Assembly (NCBI GenBank): GCA_020860605.1
Contig: JAJBTZ010000035.1
Span: forward strand, 43,186 to 107,185
Reading direction: 5' to 3'
Source: Ruminococcus sp.
GTDB taxonomy: Bacteria; Bacillota; Clostridia; Oscillospirales; Ruminococcaceae
DNA: 64,000 nucleotides
Part shown: one piece after another, positions 29,761 to 39,010 of the stretch
Layout: each line of letters starts with the position of its first letter
Numbering within the stretch: the stretch's first letter is position 1
Program-made: the position numbers and the translations under genes
Notes under the pieces: model-generated
What the model was told of the DNA's origin: nothing
What the model saw: only the letters and a program-made list of their open reading frames with translations
The model's database searches: none

Positions 29761-30605
29761 TGTGAACCCGCAACTATTTCGATAATCTCGTTGGTGATTG
29801 CGGTCTGTCTGATCTGGTTGTACTTGAGGCTCAGGTCGCTTATCATGTCTTCGGCGTTCTGAGTGGCGGAATCCATGGCGGTTCGCCTTGCAGCCTGCTC
29901 GGCAGCTCTGCTCTCGCAGAGGCAACCATAGAGGACGCCTCCAAGGTATTCCGGGATAATCGCATCGAAGGCTTCGTGGCTACTCGGCTCGTAGAGGATG
30001 TCCGACTGTGTCGAATTGGAGCTCCCCTTCTCATAGCCCTTAAGGGGCAGGAGCGGAAGAACTGCGGGAGTCTGAGAAAGAACCGAGACGAAATTCGTGT
30101 ATCCGACGAAGATCTCGCTATATTCGCCCGACTTGAAGCCCTTGCAAAGGGTCTTCGCTATCGAGAAGCAGTCGCCAACTCCGACGCCTTCGGCGAGAGT
30201 GTAGCTTTCAGCCATGATGTTGGCACCTCTCAGCTTGAAGTACTCAACCGCCTTGTTTCCAATCGGGAGAACTATCGCGTCCTTCGCCTCGATTTCGGCC
30301 AAACACATCTTCAGGATATTATGGTTATATCCTCCTGCAAGGCCTCTGTCTCCGGCGATTACAACGTAGACGGGCTTCCCTGTCTCGTGCTTGCCCAAGT
30401 AGGGTGAACTCAGGTCGCTCTCTGACGCTGCGATATTACTTATAGTCGAGAAGAGAATCTCAAAGTATGGACGGGAATTCAGGACCTGAGCCTGAGCGTG
30501 GTTGAGCTTTGAGGCTGCAACCATCTCCATGGCCTTGGTTATCTGCTCCGTCTTTTTTAGGCTGTTGATTCGGGTTTTTATCCCTTTTGCCGTTGCTGAT
30601 GACAT
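29757..30605 (-). CDS. atpG: ATP synthase gamma subunit
   Basis: A 282-residue central-stalk subunit. Typical ends are visible: TRINSLKKTEQITKAMEMVAASK at the N-terminal helix and DLSLKYNQIRQTAITNEIIEIVAG at the C-terminal helix, which together form the rotating coiled coil. GDRGLAGGYNHNILK is the conserved central motif. Lies 11 bp after atpA. Confidence 0.95.
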   Translation of the reverse strand: MSSATAKGIKTRINSLKKTEQITKAMEMVAASKLNHAQAQVLNSRPYFEILFSTISNIAASESDLSSPYLGKHETGKPVYVVIAGDRGLAGGYNHNILKMCLAEIEAKDAIVLPIGNKAVEYFKLRGANIMAESYTLAEGVGVGDCFSIAKTLCKGFKSGEYSEIFVGYTNFVSVLSQTPAVLPLLPLKGYEKGSSNSTQSDILYEPSSHEAFDAIIPEYLGGVLYGCLCESRAAEQAARRTAMDSATQNAEDMISDLSLKYNQIRQTAITNEIIEIVAGSQ

Positions 30606-30616
30606 TAAGAGTCTCC

Positions 30617-32128
30617 TTATTCAGCGTTAAATCTTACCGCTATCTCTTCGAGTGCTGTCTTGAGCTCAGTTTCCGTCTCCGGCTCAAGCTTTCCAGTTGA
30701 GCGGATCGCCTCAAGGACGCCGTTATGGTGATTGAGCATATGCTCCTGAAGGTCGGTTTCATAGTCGGGAATCTTCTCGACGGGAACGCTCTTTAAGTAG
30801 CCATTGGTGGTCGCATAGAAGATGCAGACCTGCTGGGCCACGTCGATAGGCGAATTGTTCTTCTGCTTTAAGACAGCGACGATTCTTTCTCCCAAGTCGA
30901 GCTGAGCCTTTGTGTCGGCGTCGAGGTCGGAGCTGAACTGAGCGAAGCTCTGCAGCTCACGATACTGAGAATAGATGAGCTTCAGTGAGCCAGAAACCTT
31001 CTTCATTGCCTTGATCTGGGCGTTTCCTCCGACACGGGATACCGAGATACCTGGGTTGATTGCCGGCATTACTCCTGCGTTGAAGAGCTCCGATTCGAGA
31101 TAAATCTGACCGTCGGTGATTGAAATTACGTTTGTTGGTATATAAGCGGAAACGTCTCCCGCCTGTGTTTCGATAATCGGAAGAGCTGTCATGCTTCCTC
31201 CGCCTTTTTCTTTGGAAAGGTGAGCTGCTCTCTCAAGAAGCCTCGAGTGAAGATAGAAGACATCACCAGGGTATGCTTCACGTCCTGGCGGACGACGGAT
31301 GAGGAGCGAAATCGTTCTGTAGGCAACTGCGTGCTTACTGAGGTCATCATAGACGATTAAGACGTCCTTCCCCTGATACATGAAGTACTCACCCATGGCA
31401 CAGCCACTATAGGGTGCGATATACTGCATTGTCGGAAGTTCAGATGCGGTTGCCGAAACGACTATTGTATAATCCATAGCTCCGCCGTCGGTGAGGTTCT
31501 TTACAACCTGTGCAACGGTCGAGCGCTTTGAGCCGATTGCCACATAGATGCAGATGACTCCCTTGCCCTTCTGGTTAAGTATTGTGTCGGTCGCTATTGT
31601 GGTCTTACCAGTCTGGCGGTCGCCGATGATGAGCTCGCGCTGGCCACGGCCTATCGGGATCATCGAGTCTATCGCCTTGATTCCCGTCTGAAGCGGTACC
31701 GTTACCGGCTCACGGTCGATAATTCCGGGCGCTGGGGACTCGATAGGACGGGTTTCTGTAGTCTCAATAGGGCCCTTGCCGTCTATAGGCTCGCCTAAGG
31801 CATTTACAACTCTTCCGATAAGAGCTTCACCTACGGGAACGGAGACGACATTGCCGGTGATTTTGACCGAGTCGCCCTCTTTTATCCCTTGGTCGTTATC
31901 CATGATTACGACCGAGACGGTATCCTCTTCAAGGTTCTGTGCCATTCCGTGAGTGCCGTTCTCGAACTCGACAAGCTCGCCATACATAACTCCGTCGAGA
32001 CCCGAAACCTTGGCTATGCCGTCACCTACCGAAACCACAGTTCCGACATTGACCTGCTCAAGCTTCGTTTCGTAGTTCCTGATTCGGTCGCTGATTATTT
32101 TTACAATTTCATCAGATTTTATATCCAT
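30617..32128 (-). CDS. atpA: ATP synthase alpha subunit
   Basis: A 503-residue non-catalytic nucleotide-binding F1 subunit. [18 protein letters not shown] is the P-loop (near 170) and [17 protein letters not shown] is the alpha-specific signature with the catalytic Arg in SVSRVGG. Full length. Encoded between atpH and atpG as is usual in Firmicutes. Confidence 0.97.
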   Translation of the reverse strand: MDIKSDEIVKIISDRIRNYETKLEQVNVGTVVSVGDGIAKVSGLDGVMYGELVEFENGTHGMAQNLEEDTVSVVIMDNDQGIKEGDSVKITGNVVSVPVGEALIGRVVNALGEPIDGKGPIETTETRPIESPAPGIIDREPVTVPLQTGIKAIDSMIPIGRGQRELIIGDRQTGKTTIATDTILNQKGKGVICIYVAIGSKRSTVAQVVKNLTDGGAMDYTIVVSATASELPTMQYIAPYSGCAMGEYFMYQGKDVLIVYDDLSKHAVAYRTISLLIRRPPGREAYPGDVFYLHSRLLERAAHLSKEKGGGSMTALPIIETQAGDVSAYIPTNVISITDGQIYLESELFNAGVMPAINPGISVSRVGGNAQIKAMKKVSGSLKLIYSQYRELQSFAQFSSDLDADTKAQLDLGERIVAVLKQKNNSPIDVAQQVCIFYATTNGYLKSVPVEKIPDYETDLQEHMLNHHNGVLEAIRSTGKLEPETETELKTALEEIAVRFNAE

Positions 32129-32146
32129 TGGCTTCTTCCTTTTAAA

Positions 32147-32695
32147 TCATGTCGTGGCTGAAGCGTCTTGCTTCAGGAGCTCCGAGACCTCTTTCAAGCG
32201 GTGTGAAACGGTTCCGTCTATCTGCTTCGAATCGTAGCTGAGTTTTACTCCGCCCAAGCAGGACGGGTCGACTTTGTTCTGAAGAATTATCTTCTTCCCG
32301 CTTATTGGCGCTATCTTCTCACTGAGTCGCTTCGACTGAGAATCGCTTAAGGGCACCGCTGTGACCGCTGTGACGGGCATGATGCCGTTGTCGAAGTAGT
32401 ATCTCTCGCGATAGGCCTTGACGCAGTCACTATAGTGAGTGGCCAGAGACTTCTCCGCTAAAAGCTTCATGAAGTTCAAAACGTAAGGGTGAACCTTGCC
32501 ACCTAAGCAGTCATCCACGAGCTTAAGCCTTTCATCCTTCACGACATTCGCTGCCGAGAGGAGCTTCAGATACTTAGGTTCTTTTGCGAAAACGCCTTCG
32601 AGATCTGTGAGTTCGTTATAGATTCGCTCTGTCAGGTTCTCGCTCAGTGCAAGCGAATAGAGAGCCGAGCCGTAGTTATTAGCAAGGCTGCTCAT
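32147..32695 (-). CDS. atpH: ATP synthase delta subunit
   Basis: A 182-residue peripheral-stalk subunit with the family N-terminal helix set (NYGSALYSLALSENLTERIYNEL) and C-terminal PSCLGGVKLSYDSKQIDGTVSHRL, equivalent to the usual GG-----G-----D-S. It connects F1 alpha to the b subunits. It overlaps atpF by 4 bp. Confidence 0.92.
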   Translation of the reverse strand: MSSLANNYGSALYSLALSENLTERIYNELTDLEGVFAKEPKYLKLLSAANVVKDERLKLVDDCLGGKVHPYVLNFMKLLAEKSLATHYSDCVKAYRERYYFDNGIMPVTAVTAVPLSDSQSKRLSEKIAPISGKKIILQNKVDPSCLGGVKLSYDSKQIDGTVSHRLKEVSELLKQDASATT

Positions 32696-33204
32696 GATAA
32701 GTCACCCAAATCGTCGATAAAGCTGTCGACAAGACGGCTCTGGTCAGCGGATGTGAGTTCCCTCTCGACAACTCTTCCCGCAATGCTTACAGCGATTACA
32801 GAGATGTTGTCCTTGACCTCGCCCATGGCTTTCTTCTTTTCGAGGGCGATGTCCTCCTGAGCCTTCTCAAGTATTGCGCTTGCCTCCTGATTGGCTTTGG
32901 AGACGATTTCTTCCTCACGGCTCTGGGCACGGGTTACTGCATCAGAAATAATCTTGTCGCCGGTTTCACGGGCTTCTTCGAGCTTCTTCTGATACTCATC
33001 TCTCATCCCTTCAGCCTCAGCCTTGGCGGTGTCGGCAGACTCGTAGAGGTCATCTATTTCCTTCTGCCTCTTGTCGATAATATTCATTATCGGCTTGAAC
33101 AGAAATTTCTTCAGGACATAGAACAGAAGAAGAGTGTTTATGAGCGTGAACAATGCTGTCCAGATGTCAAAGCCCAGTATCTCTTCATATACTGCTGCAT
33201 CCAA
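32692..33204 (-). CDS. atpF: ATP synthase b subunit
   Basis: A 170-residue protein with one N-terminal membrane helix (about 14-32, FDIWTALFTLINTLLLFYVL) followed by a long charged coiled coil, the standard b stalk. Motif FLFKPIMNIIDKRQKEID joins membrane and stalk parts. A single b gene is present, so the stalk is probably a homodimer. Confidence 0.93.
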   Translation of the reverse strand: MDAAVYEEILGFDIWTALFTLINTLLLFYVLKKFLFKPIMNIIDKRQKEIDDLYESADTAKAEAEGMRDEYQKKLEEARETGDKIISDAVTRAQSREEEIVSKANQEASAILEKAQEDIALEKKKAMGEVKDNISVIAVSIAGRVVERELTSADQSRLVDSFIDDLGDLS

Positions 33205-33241
33205 TGCCGATTCCTCCCTTCGGAAATGTAGTCCTCAAAAA

Positions 33242-33511
<270 letters not shown>

Positions 33512-34456
33512 TTATTTTACTGTCGGAAGATCCGACGTAGTTTCCTGTTTTGCCTTTTCGGCTTCCACCGGTGGCGGGCAAGCCTGTCCAATATATATCA
33601 TGCTAAGCAGGCTGAATACAAACGCCTGAACAAAGCCTGAAAACAGATCAAAGTACACCGATAACACTGCCGGTATACCAATCGAGAGAATCGGGATTCC
33701 CATTAAGATGCCTGTTGCATCCAGGATTCCACATGCTCCGAAGGCGATGAAGATGCCAAGGAGGATTCCCTTGAAGACGCCTATCTTCTTCTTTTTTAGC
33801 TTCTGATAGACTATGATTCCGACGCCTATGAGAACAATCGCTATCGGGATTATGACGGTGCCGGAAACGAGGTTCAAAAGTACTGTCGAAAGAAGGCTCA
33901 GAGCGGTGTAGACAATCATCGTGATGATGCTTCCGCCGAAGACGTTGCCGAAGTGACGGAAGGCCATAGAAATCGGCTGGGCGATTTCGGAGATGATGTT
34001 CATCGGGGTCATGATGAAGACCGGCTCGGTGAAGCCCTTGAGCCAGCCCAGGAAGCCCATTCGTTTGATGTTATTGTACCAGATTATCGCCGTCGTCATG
34101 AGTGCCCAGACGAGAACTACGCTTAAATCCGCCGTTGTAGAGCGGAAGAAGCCGGTCATTCCGATAAGGGAACCGCAGATTGACGAGAGGAAAATCGTCC
34201 CTATGTAGGGCGTCCAGCCGACGTTGTGCTCGCCCATCGAGGAGACGACGAGGCCCTTCAGCATCTCAACACCCTTCTCGACCAGAACCTGCATTTTTCC
34301 AGGACGGGTCTTAAGGTTTCTTCCCAGGACAACTCCCGCAACACAGAGAATTATTGTCACGAGAATCAGGGAAATTGTGGTCTCGGTTATGTCAATGCCG
34401 CCGAATATCGGGATTGTGAAATATATTCTGGCGCCATGTATTTCTATATTATCCAT
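33512..34456 (-). CDS. atpB: ATP synthase a subunit, enlarged
   Basis: A 314-residue stator subunit that forms the ion half-channels. The essential Arg is Arg167 in QPISMAFRHFGNVFGG. The protein is about 60-90 residues longer than usual. The extra length lies between the Arg helix and the last conserved helix (about 195-255) and holds two further hydrophobic stretches split by the basic run KLKKKK, a possible added helical hairpin. The C terminus ends in a soluble tail after IYIGQACPP. Its start overlaps the stop of the upstream AtpI-like gene (TGATG). Confidence 0.92.
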   Translation of the reverse strand: MDNIEIHGARIYFTIPIFGGIDITETTISLILVTIILCVAGVVLGRNLKTRPGKMQVLVEKGVEMLKGLVVSSMGEHNVGWTPYIGTIFLSSICGSLIGMTGFFRSTTADLSVVLVWALMTTAIIWYNNIKRMGFLGWLKGFTEPVFIMTPMNIISEIAQPISMAFRHFGNVFGGSIITMIVYTALSLLSTVLLNLVSGTVIIPIAIVLIGVGIIVYQKLKKKKIGVFKGILLGIFIAFGACGILDATGILMGIPILSIGIPAVLSVYFDLFSGFVQAFVFSLLSMIYIGQACPPPVEAEKAKQETTSDLPTVK

Positions 34457-34929
34457 CAGCTCTCACCCTCTTCTTCGGATTCTTCCTCGGAAGAAATCTC
34501 GTCTGCAGGCTCCGCAGCTACCGCTGTGGCTGCAGGCGTTTCCTTCTTTCGGAAGAACTCCCAGACCGTTATTGTCGGCCTCACAAAAACTATCGGAAGG
34601 ACCATTGCTATCGCGTTGCAGAGTCCGCTCACGGCTCCCGCTACCCATACTATGAATATGACAACGTAACGAAGAACCATTGAGCCTGTCATCAGGCTTT
34701 TTCCGCCTTTGACGTCCTGAGCGACTGCTCTGTCGGATGCGACACAGACTGAAATCGCCATGAAGAGGAAGTTGAGGATTGCGAGTATCCCTCCTAAAAT
34801 TCCTCCGAAGACTACAGTTCTGTCGAAATAGCCAAGTAAAGCGAAAATCGCAAACATCACAGCGATGCAGATTACTTGTCCTATTGTTATTATCAAAGTT
34901 TCGTGCAAAACTTCTTTTCTGGAATCCAT
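34456..34929 (-). CDS. AtpI-like ATP synthase assembly protein
   Basis: A 157-residue membrane protein with about four hydrophobic helices (15-125) and an acidic C terminus ending EEESEEEGES. Position directly before atpB and size fit subunit I, which helps c-ring assembly. Sequence resemblance to AtpI is weak by eye, so the name rests mostly on gene order. Confidence 0.7.
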   Translation of the reverse strand: MDSRKEVLHETLIITIGQVICIAVMFAIFALLGYFDRTVVFGGILGGILAILNFLFMAISVCVASDRAVAQDVKGGKSLMTGSMVLRYVVIFIVWVAGAVSGLCNAIAMVLPIVFVRPTITVWEFFRKKETPAATAVAAEPADEISSEEESEEEGES

Positions 34930-34945
34930 CTATTCTGACTCCTAT

Positions 34946-35209
34946 TTAATCGTGGTTGTTGAAGCTGGTAACTGGGGGCTTCTTATCCTCTTTGTCCTCT
35001 CTTTTAGTGATGTCCTCCATCGTCTTGAGAGTTGAACGGAAGCCACTTATCGCGAGGATTCCGCCTAAAATGGCTCCTACGAAAATCACCCAGATGCCAA
35101 GCGAGAACTTGTTCATCAGCCAGGCTGCAAGAATCACACACCCGGCAAGCGGAACAGCAACCGAAAGTCCGAGCTGCCCTATCATAACAAGAAGGCTTAC
35201 GTCTTTCAC
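34946..35209 (-). CDS. AtpZ/AtpI-family small membrane protein
   Basis: An 87-residue protein with two membrane helices (8-28 and 36-57, the second GIWVIFVGAILGGILAISGF) and a charged tail. This is the pattern of the AtpZ (AtpQ/AtpI, PF09527-like) proteins that open many F-ATPase operons and are linked to ion uptake or ring assembly. First gene of the atp operon. Confidence 0.75.
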   Translation of the reverse strand: MKDVSLLVMIGQLGLSVAVPLAGCVILAAWLMNKFSLGIWVIFVGAILGGILAISGFRSTLKTMEDITKREDKEDKKPPVTSFNNHD

Positions 35210-35272
35210 GGCTCATTCCTCACTTTCAGGATTTTTGTTGATTTCTTTTAGAAACCAGCCTATACAGTTTTT

Positions 35273-35301
35273 ATTCTACCACGATTATAGCAGATTGTCA
35301 A
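35273..35301 (-). promoter_or_regulatory. Promoter of the ATP synthase operon
   Basis: Minus-strand TTGACA and TAGAAT boxes with a 17-bp spacer, 64 bp before the first atp gene. A second TATAAT lies inside the spacer but has no correctly spaced -35. Confidence 0.75.
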
Positions 35302-35361
35302 ATCAAATTCTACCGCAAAGATTTTAAATTGTCCCACGAAAAATCGTGAAATACGAGAAAA

Positions 35362-36717
35362 TTATCTCTCAGTAATATCCTGGTAAACCTTGGGCTTGCC
35401 GACTGCCTTGTAGGCAGGACGGATGATACGACCGCCGGTGACCTTCTCCTCGAATCTGTGGGCAGACCAGCCTGCCATACGGGCAGTTGCGAAGAGAGCG
35501 GTCGCCAGCTCCTCAGGGATTCCGAGCATACGGTAGCAGAGGCCGGAATACATGTCGACGTTGGCGCAGAGAGCCTTCTCGAGGCCGGTTTCGCGGTGGA
35601 AGACCTCAGGAGCGAGGCGTTCAATCGAGTTGAGAAGCGAGAACTGAGGCTCGAACTCGGTCCCCTTCGCCATCTGGAGGGCTGTTCTCTTCAAGATCAC
35701 AGCTCTCGGGTCGGAGAGAGTGTAGACAGCGTGACCCATGCCGTAGATGAGGCCGGTTCTGTCGGAGGCTTCCTTGCGGACAATCTTTGTCAGCATGTCG
35801 GCGACTTCGCCGTCGTCATTCCAGTGCTTGACATTAGCCTCGATATAGTCGAGCTGCTCCAAAACCTTGAGGTTGGCGCCACCATGGCGAGGACCCTTCA
35901 AAGAACCGACAGCTGCTGCATATGCAGAATATGGGTCTGTTCCAGAAGACGTCAGGACACGGCAGGCAAATGTAGAGTTATTACCACCACCGTGCTCAGC
36001 GTGCAAAAGAAGAATCAAGTCAAGAAGCTTTGCCTCGTCATAAGTATACTGTCTGTCAGGGCGAAGCAGAGACAGAATCGTCTCGGCAGTACGCTCTTCA
36101 GGCCTTACCTGATGCATATACATGCTTCCTCCGTCGAAGGCTCTGCTTTTGACCTGGTAGGCCGAAGTCATGATGACGGGCATTTTTGCCAAAATCGAGA
36201 GAGCACAGTAGAGCTCGTCCTCGGGAGCCTTGGCCTCAGGGTCTTCCTCATAGGAATAAAGCGCCAGGATGGAACGGGAGATCTTGTTCATGATATTTTT
36301 CGACGGAGCCTTGAGGATCATGTCCTCGAAGAAGCCTGCAGGCAGCTCACGGTTTTGTGCAAGAAGCCTCTCGAAGCCTGCGAGCTCCTCGGCGGTCGGA
36401 AGCTTGCCCATTATAAGAAGGTATGCAACCTCCTCGTAGCCAAATCTATCGGCGCCCTGGATTCCGGCAACAATATCCTTGACGTTGTAGCCACGGTAGT
36501 AGAGCTCGCCCTCGATGTTCTGCTTTTCGCCTTCGTTCATGACGTAGCCATGAACGTTACAGATGTTGGTGAGCCCGGCAAGAACGCCGGTGCCATCGGC
36601 GTTTCTGAGGCCTCTCTTGACATCGTAGTGGTTGTAATACTTCGGGTCTATGCGGTTGTTTTCCAAAAACGTTTTGCGGAATTGCTCCCTTGTTGCGTCA
36701 TCTATTTTTAATCTCAT
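35362..36717 (-). CDS. gltA: Citrate synthase
   Basis: A 451-residue enzyme that condenses oxaloacetate and acetyl-CoA. Catalytic residues are seen in LLHAEHGGGNNSTF, GMGHAVYTLSDPRAVILK and the Asp of CANVDMYSGLCYRMLGIP. It is the longer clostridial type of citrate/2-methylcitrate synthase. As a single gene with its own promoter, it probably feeds 2-oxoglutarate and glutamate synthesis in an incomplete TCA pathway, which suits the GS-GOGAT operon in this window. Confidence 0.93.
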   Translation of the reverse strand: MRLKIDDATREQFRKTFLENNRIDPKYYNHYDVKRGLRNADGTGVLAGLTNICNVHGYVMNEGEKQNIEGELYYRGYNVKDIVAGIQGADRFGYEEVAYLLIMGKLPTAEELAGFERLLAQNRELPAGFFEDMILKAPSKNIMNKISRSILALYSYEEDPEAKAPEDELYCALSILAKMPVIMTSAYQVKSRAFDGGSMYMHQVRPEERTAETILSLLRPDRQYTYDEAKLLDLILLLHAEHGGGNNSTFACRVLTSSGTDPYSAYAAAVGSLKGPRHGGANLKVLEQLDYIEANVKHWNDDGEVADMLTKIVRKEASDRTGLIYGMGHAVYTLSDPRAVILKRTALQMAKGTEFEPQFSLLNSIERLAPEVFHRETGLEKALCANVDMYSGLCYRMLGIPEELATALFATARMAGWSAHRFEEKVTGGRIIRPAYKAVGKPKVYQDITER

Positions 36718-36787
36718 GATAATCTCCTCTTTCCAGAAATGCTAATAAGTGGTTCTATTACGCCTGATTTTATTATAACTATTCATA

Positions 36788-36816
36788 ATTTTAGCACATG
36801 AAATTTCAAAAGTCAA
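36788..36816 (-). promoter_or_regulatory. Promoter of citrate synthase
   Basis: Minus-strand TTGACT and TAAAAT boxes with a 17-bp spacer and a TG just before the -10, 70 bp before the start codon. Confidence 0.7.
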
Positions 36817-36970
36817 CCAAAATGAAGCTTTTGAGAGCCCAAAGATTCATTTTTCGCCCTTTTGCACTGAACGTGGAGGTTTTTGGGGAGAAAAATTGAA
36901 GCTCTCGACGAAGAAAAAATGCAGAATTTGTTGAAAATGTGGGACAAAGGGGCTTAGGGGTGTTGGGAAA

Positions 36971-37000
36971 AGAAAAAAAGCACCCGGGGTTGGGTGCTTT
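36971..37000 (-). terminator. Terminator of tRNA-Lys
   Basis: On the minus strand the stem AAAGCACCC/GGGTGCTTT with a 6-nt loop is followed by a T tract, 8 bp beyond the tRNA 3' end. Confidence 0.85.
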
Positions 37001-37008
37001 CGAGGTTA

Positions 37009-37084
37009 TGGTGAGCCATTGGAGAATCGAACTCCAGACCCTTTCATTAAAAGTGAAATGCTCTGCCAGCTGAGCTAATGGCTC
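37009..37084 (-). tRNA. tRNA-Lys (anticodon TTT)
   Basis: A 76-nt cloverleaf with encoded CCA. The acceptor stem GAGCCAT/ATGGCTC is perfect, the anticodon stem TTTCA/TGAAA encloses the loop CTTTTAA, and the T arm has TTCGATT. It has its own promoter and terminator. Confidence 0.96.
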
Positions 37085-37100
37085 GGTTCACAACTATGTT

Positions 37101-37129
37101 ATTATATCAAACACGAGCGCATTTGTCAA
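37101..37129 (-). promoter_or_regulatory. Promoter of tRNA-Lys
   Basis: Perfect TTGACA and TATAAT with a 17-bp spacer on the minus strand, 17 bp before the tRNA 5' end. Confidence 0.85.
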
Positions 37130-37264
37130 TATCTAAAATCGAAAATTTCACAGTTATTATTCGATCGTGACTTCCCAAAGTGAATTCCAAAGTTGAGAGA
37201 GGAGTAGAATTTAGTGTGGGAAGTCACGAATTTTTTTGTAATTCAAAAATCTTGCAAAAAGCAC

Positions 37265-37293
37265 TTGATTTTTTCCGGGAGATGTGCTATTAT
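37265..37293 (+). promoter_or_regulatory. Promoter of tRNA-Ala
   Basis: TTGATT and TATTAT with a 17-bp spacer and a TG before the -10, 12 bp before the tRNA. Confidence 0.7.
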
Positions 37294-37305
37294 ATCAAAA
37301 GTACT

Positions 37306-37381
37306 GGGGTATTAGCGCAGTTGGGAGCGCGCCACACTGGCAGTGTGGAGGTCACGGGTTCGAATCCCGTATGCTCCACCA
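37306..37381 (+). tRNA. tRNA-Ala (anticodon GGC)
   Basis: A 76-nt cloverleaf with encoded CCA. The anticodon stem CCACA/TGTGG encloses CTGGCAG. The acceptor stem GGGGTAT/ATGCTCC contains a G3-U70 wobble, the identity mark of alanine tRNAs. Confidence 0.96.
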
Positions 37382-37383
37382 AA

Positions 37384-37422
37384 AAGTCCCGAAGATTTAT
37401 GTCTTCGGGACTTTTTTATTTC
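37384..37422 (+). terminator. Terminator of tRNA-Ala, also facing the sirtuin gene
   Basis: AAGTCCCGAAGA pairs with TCTTCGGGACTT around a 6-nt loop and is followed by T6. The minus-strand sirtuin gene ends within its T tract, so it can also end that operon. Confidence 0.85.
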
Positions 37423-38285
37423 AACTTTTTCAGCACCCTCCCGATATCATCATCGATACAGATCGACTGCCTCTCAATCTGGGACGGGCTGGCGGCGTCG
37501 CCATAGTTTATACAGGCGTAGGTCTCACTGGGGTTCTTCAGGGTCATCTGCCAGAAGGGGTACTTGATGATGGCAGGGGTGTTGAAGCCGACGCCGAGCT
37601 CTAAATAGAGCGTCCTGAGGCCCTCGTGTCTTCGGATGAATTCAGAATAGCGCTCGGCTGCCTGGTGCCATCCTTCGTCCTCGACGAATGTGTCGTCGCA
37701 CCTCAGATTCATGTTCATCGGTTTGCCACAGATGGGGCATCTTGGGACAAGGTCCGAGGGAATCCACATGTTCTCCTGCGCCTCCATCATCTTTCTGATA
37801 GCTTCCTCGTTATCGTAGGTCTTCTGGTGGCAGGGCTCGGAGCACTGGAAGAGGCCGTAGTCGCCCTGGGTGTAGAAGAGGCACTTCTTGTCGAAGCCTG
37901 CCTTCTGGAAGCAGTGGTCGACGTTGGTTGTGAGAACGAAGTAGTCCTTGTCCTTGATGAGCTCATAAAGGTCCTGATAGACTGGCTTCGGGGCGTCGGT
38001 GTAGCGGTTCAGCCAGATGTTTCTGCTCCAGAAGCCCCAGAATTCCTCGAGGGTTTCATAGGGGTAAAAGCCGCCCGAGTACATGTCGTGGAAGCCGTAT
38101 TTGCGCTCAAAGTCGGAGAAGTTTTCCTCGAAGCGCTTGCCGGAATAGCTGAAGCCTGCGGAGGTCGAGAGGCCTGCTCCGGCACCGATTACGACTGCAT
38201 CGGCGGTGTCGAGAGCTTCCCTCAAGCGTTCAATCTGCTCTGAGGAGCCTATCATAGATTTTGAGGTCGGTATCTTTAAAGACAT
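37416..38285 (-). CDS. Class M sirtuin (SirTM), probable protein ADP-ribosyltransferase
   Basis: A 289-residue Sir2-fold protein. NAD-binding motifs are GAGAGLSTSAGF (about 35-46) and TTNVDHCF (about 120). The catalytic His of deacetylases is replaced: the motif is FYTQGDYG, with Gln at that place, as in microbial SirTMs that ADP-ribosylate proteins. Zinc cysteines are CSEPC and CPIC. SirTM genes are known to pair with macrodomains, as here. The ATG at 38285 overlaps the macrodomain gene by 56 bp and has AAGGTGAT properly spaced. The usual lipoylated GcvH-like target gene is not beside it. Confidence 0.88.
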   Translation of the reverse strand: MSLKIPTSKSMIGSSEQIERLREALDTADAVVIGAGAGLSTSAGFSYSGKRFEENFSDFERKYGFHDMYSGGFYPYETLEEFWGFWSRNIWLNRYTDAPKPVYQDLYELIKDKDYFVLTTNVDHCFQKAGFDKKCLFYTQGDYGLFQCSEPCHQKTYDNEEAIRKMMEAQENMWIPSDLVPRCPICGKPMNMNLRCDDTFVEDEGWHQAAERYSEFIRRHEGLRTLYLELGVGFNTPAIIKYPFWQMTLKNPSETYACINYGDAASPSQIERQSICIDDDIGRVLKKLK

Positions 38286-39009
38286 TGAATATCACCTTGA
38301 TTTTGCTGTTAGTATCCTTCTTATAATCTGAAACTGTTTTAAGAGCGATCTCGGCTGCCTTTTCGTTCGGAAAGTGGAATTCGCCAGTGGAGATGCAGCA
38401 GAACGCGATGCTCGGGACATTATTCTCATCCGCAAGCTCAAGACAGGAGCGGTAGCACTGGGCGAGAAGCCTCTTGTCCCTCTCCGTGAGCCTCCAGCCG
38501 ACAATCGGGCCGACTGTGTGGAGGACGTGGTCGCAAGGGAGATTGAAGGCGGGAGTTATCTTGGCCTTTCCCGTCTCCTCCTCATGGCCTTGTCTGAGCA
38601 TGATCTCGTTGCAGGCTAAGCGGAGCTGGATGCCGGAATAGGTGTGGATGGCGTTGTCGATGCAGCCATGGTTCGGGGCGAAGCAGCCGAGGAGCGCTGA
38701 ATTCGCAGCGTTGACGATGGCTCCACACCGAAGAGTCGTGATGTCGCCCTGCCAGAGGTATATGTCCTCCCTGACAGGGGCGAGCTCAGATATATCTGTA
38801 ATCCCCTTCCCCCGGGTCTCCTCCTGCAAATATTCGTCCTGAATCTTTAAGAATTCGTCGCTTATCGGCTTCGGGAGCCTGACATTGAACAAAGCCCTGA
38901 GAAGCCGTTTCTGGGAGTACTCATCAGTTGGGATTTCGTAGCCCTGATACTGAGGTTCTTCCGACAAAAGCTCTTTTATCAAAAATATTCTTCGCTCTTC
39001 CTGAGTCAT
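38230..39009 (-). CDS. Zinc-type macrodomain protein, probable ADP-ribosyl hydrolase
   Basis: A 259-residue protein: an N-terminal helical part of about 80 residues, then a macrodomain with IYLWQGDITTLRCGAIVNAANSALLG and CISTGEFHFPNEKAAEIAL. The segment CFAPNHGCIDNAIH supplies Cys/His/Cys residues that coordinate zinc in the SirTM-linked zinc macrodomains. Known relatives remove the ADP-ribose that SirTM adds. It starts 1 bp after the upstream ferredoxin-type gene and overlaps the sirtuin, so all three are translated together. Confidence 0.88.
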   Translation of the reverse strand: MTQEERRIFLIKELLSEEPQYQGYEIPTDEYSQKRLLRALFNVRLPKPISDEFLKIQDEYLQEETRGKGITDISELAPVREDIYLWQGDITTLRCGAIVNAANSALLGCFAPNHGCIDNAIHTYSGIQLRLACNEIMLRQGHEEETGKAKITPAFNLPCDHVLHTVGPIVGWRLTERDKRLLAQCYRSCLELADENNVPSIAFCCISTGEFHFPNEKAAEIALKTVSDYKKDTNSKIKVIFNVFKDTDLKIYDRLLRAD

Positions 39010-39010
39010 A

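Noticed and set aside
35310..35360. Terminator between citrate synthase and the atp promoter
   Set aside because: Only a short CACGA/TCGTG stem without a T tract can be drawn, so no terminator is called.
35458..36711. Plus-strand open frame of 417 codons opposite citrate synthase
   Set aside because: Complete overlap with an unmistakable gltA and no recognisable protein features.
37416..38285. NAD-dependent protein deacetylase (CobB) assignment
   Set aside because: The catalytic His is replaced by Gln in FYTQGDYG and the gene pairs with a macrodomain, so the SirTM class fits better.
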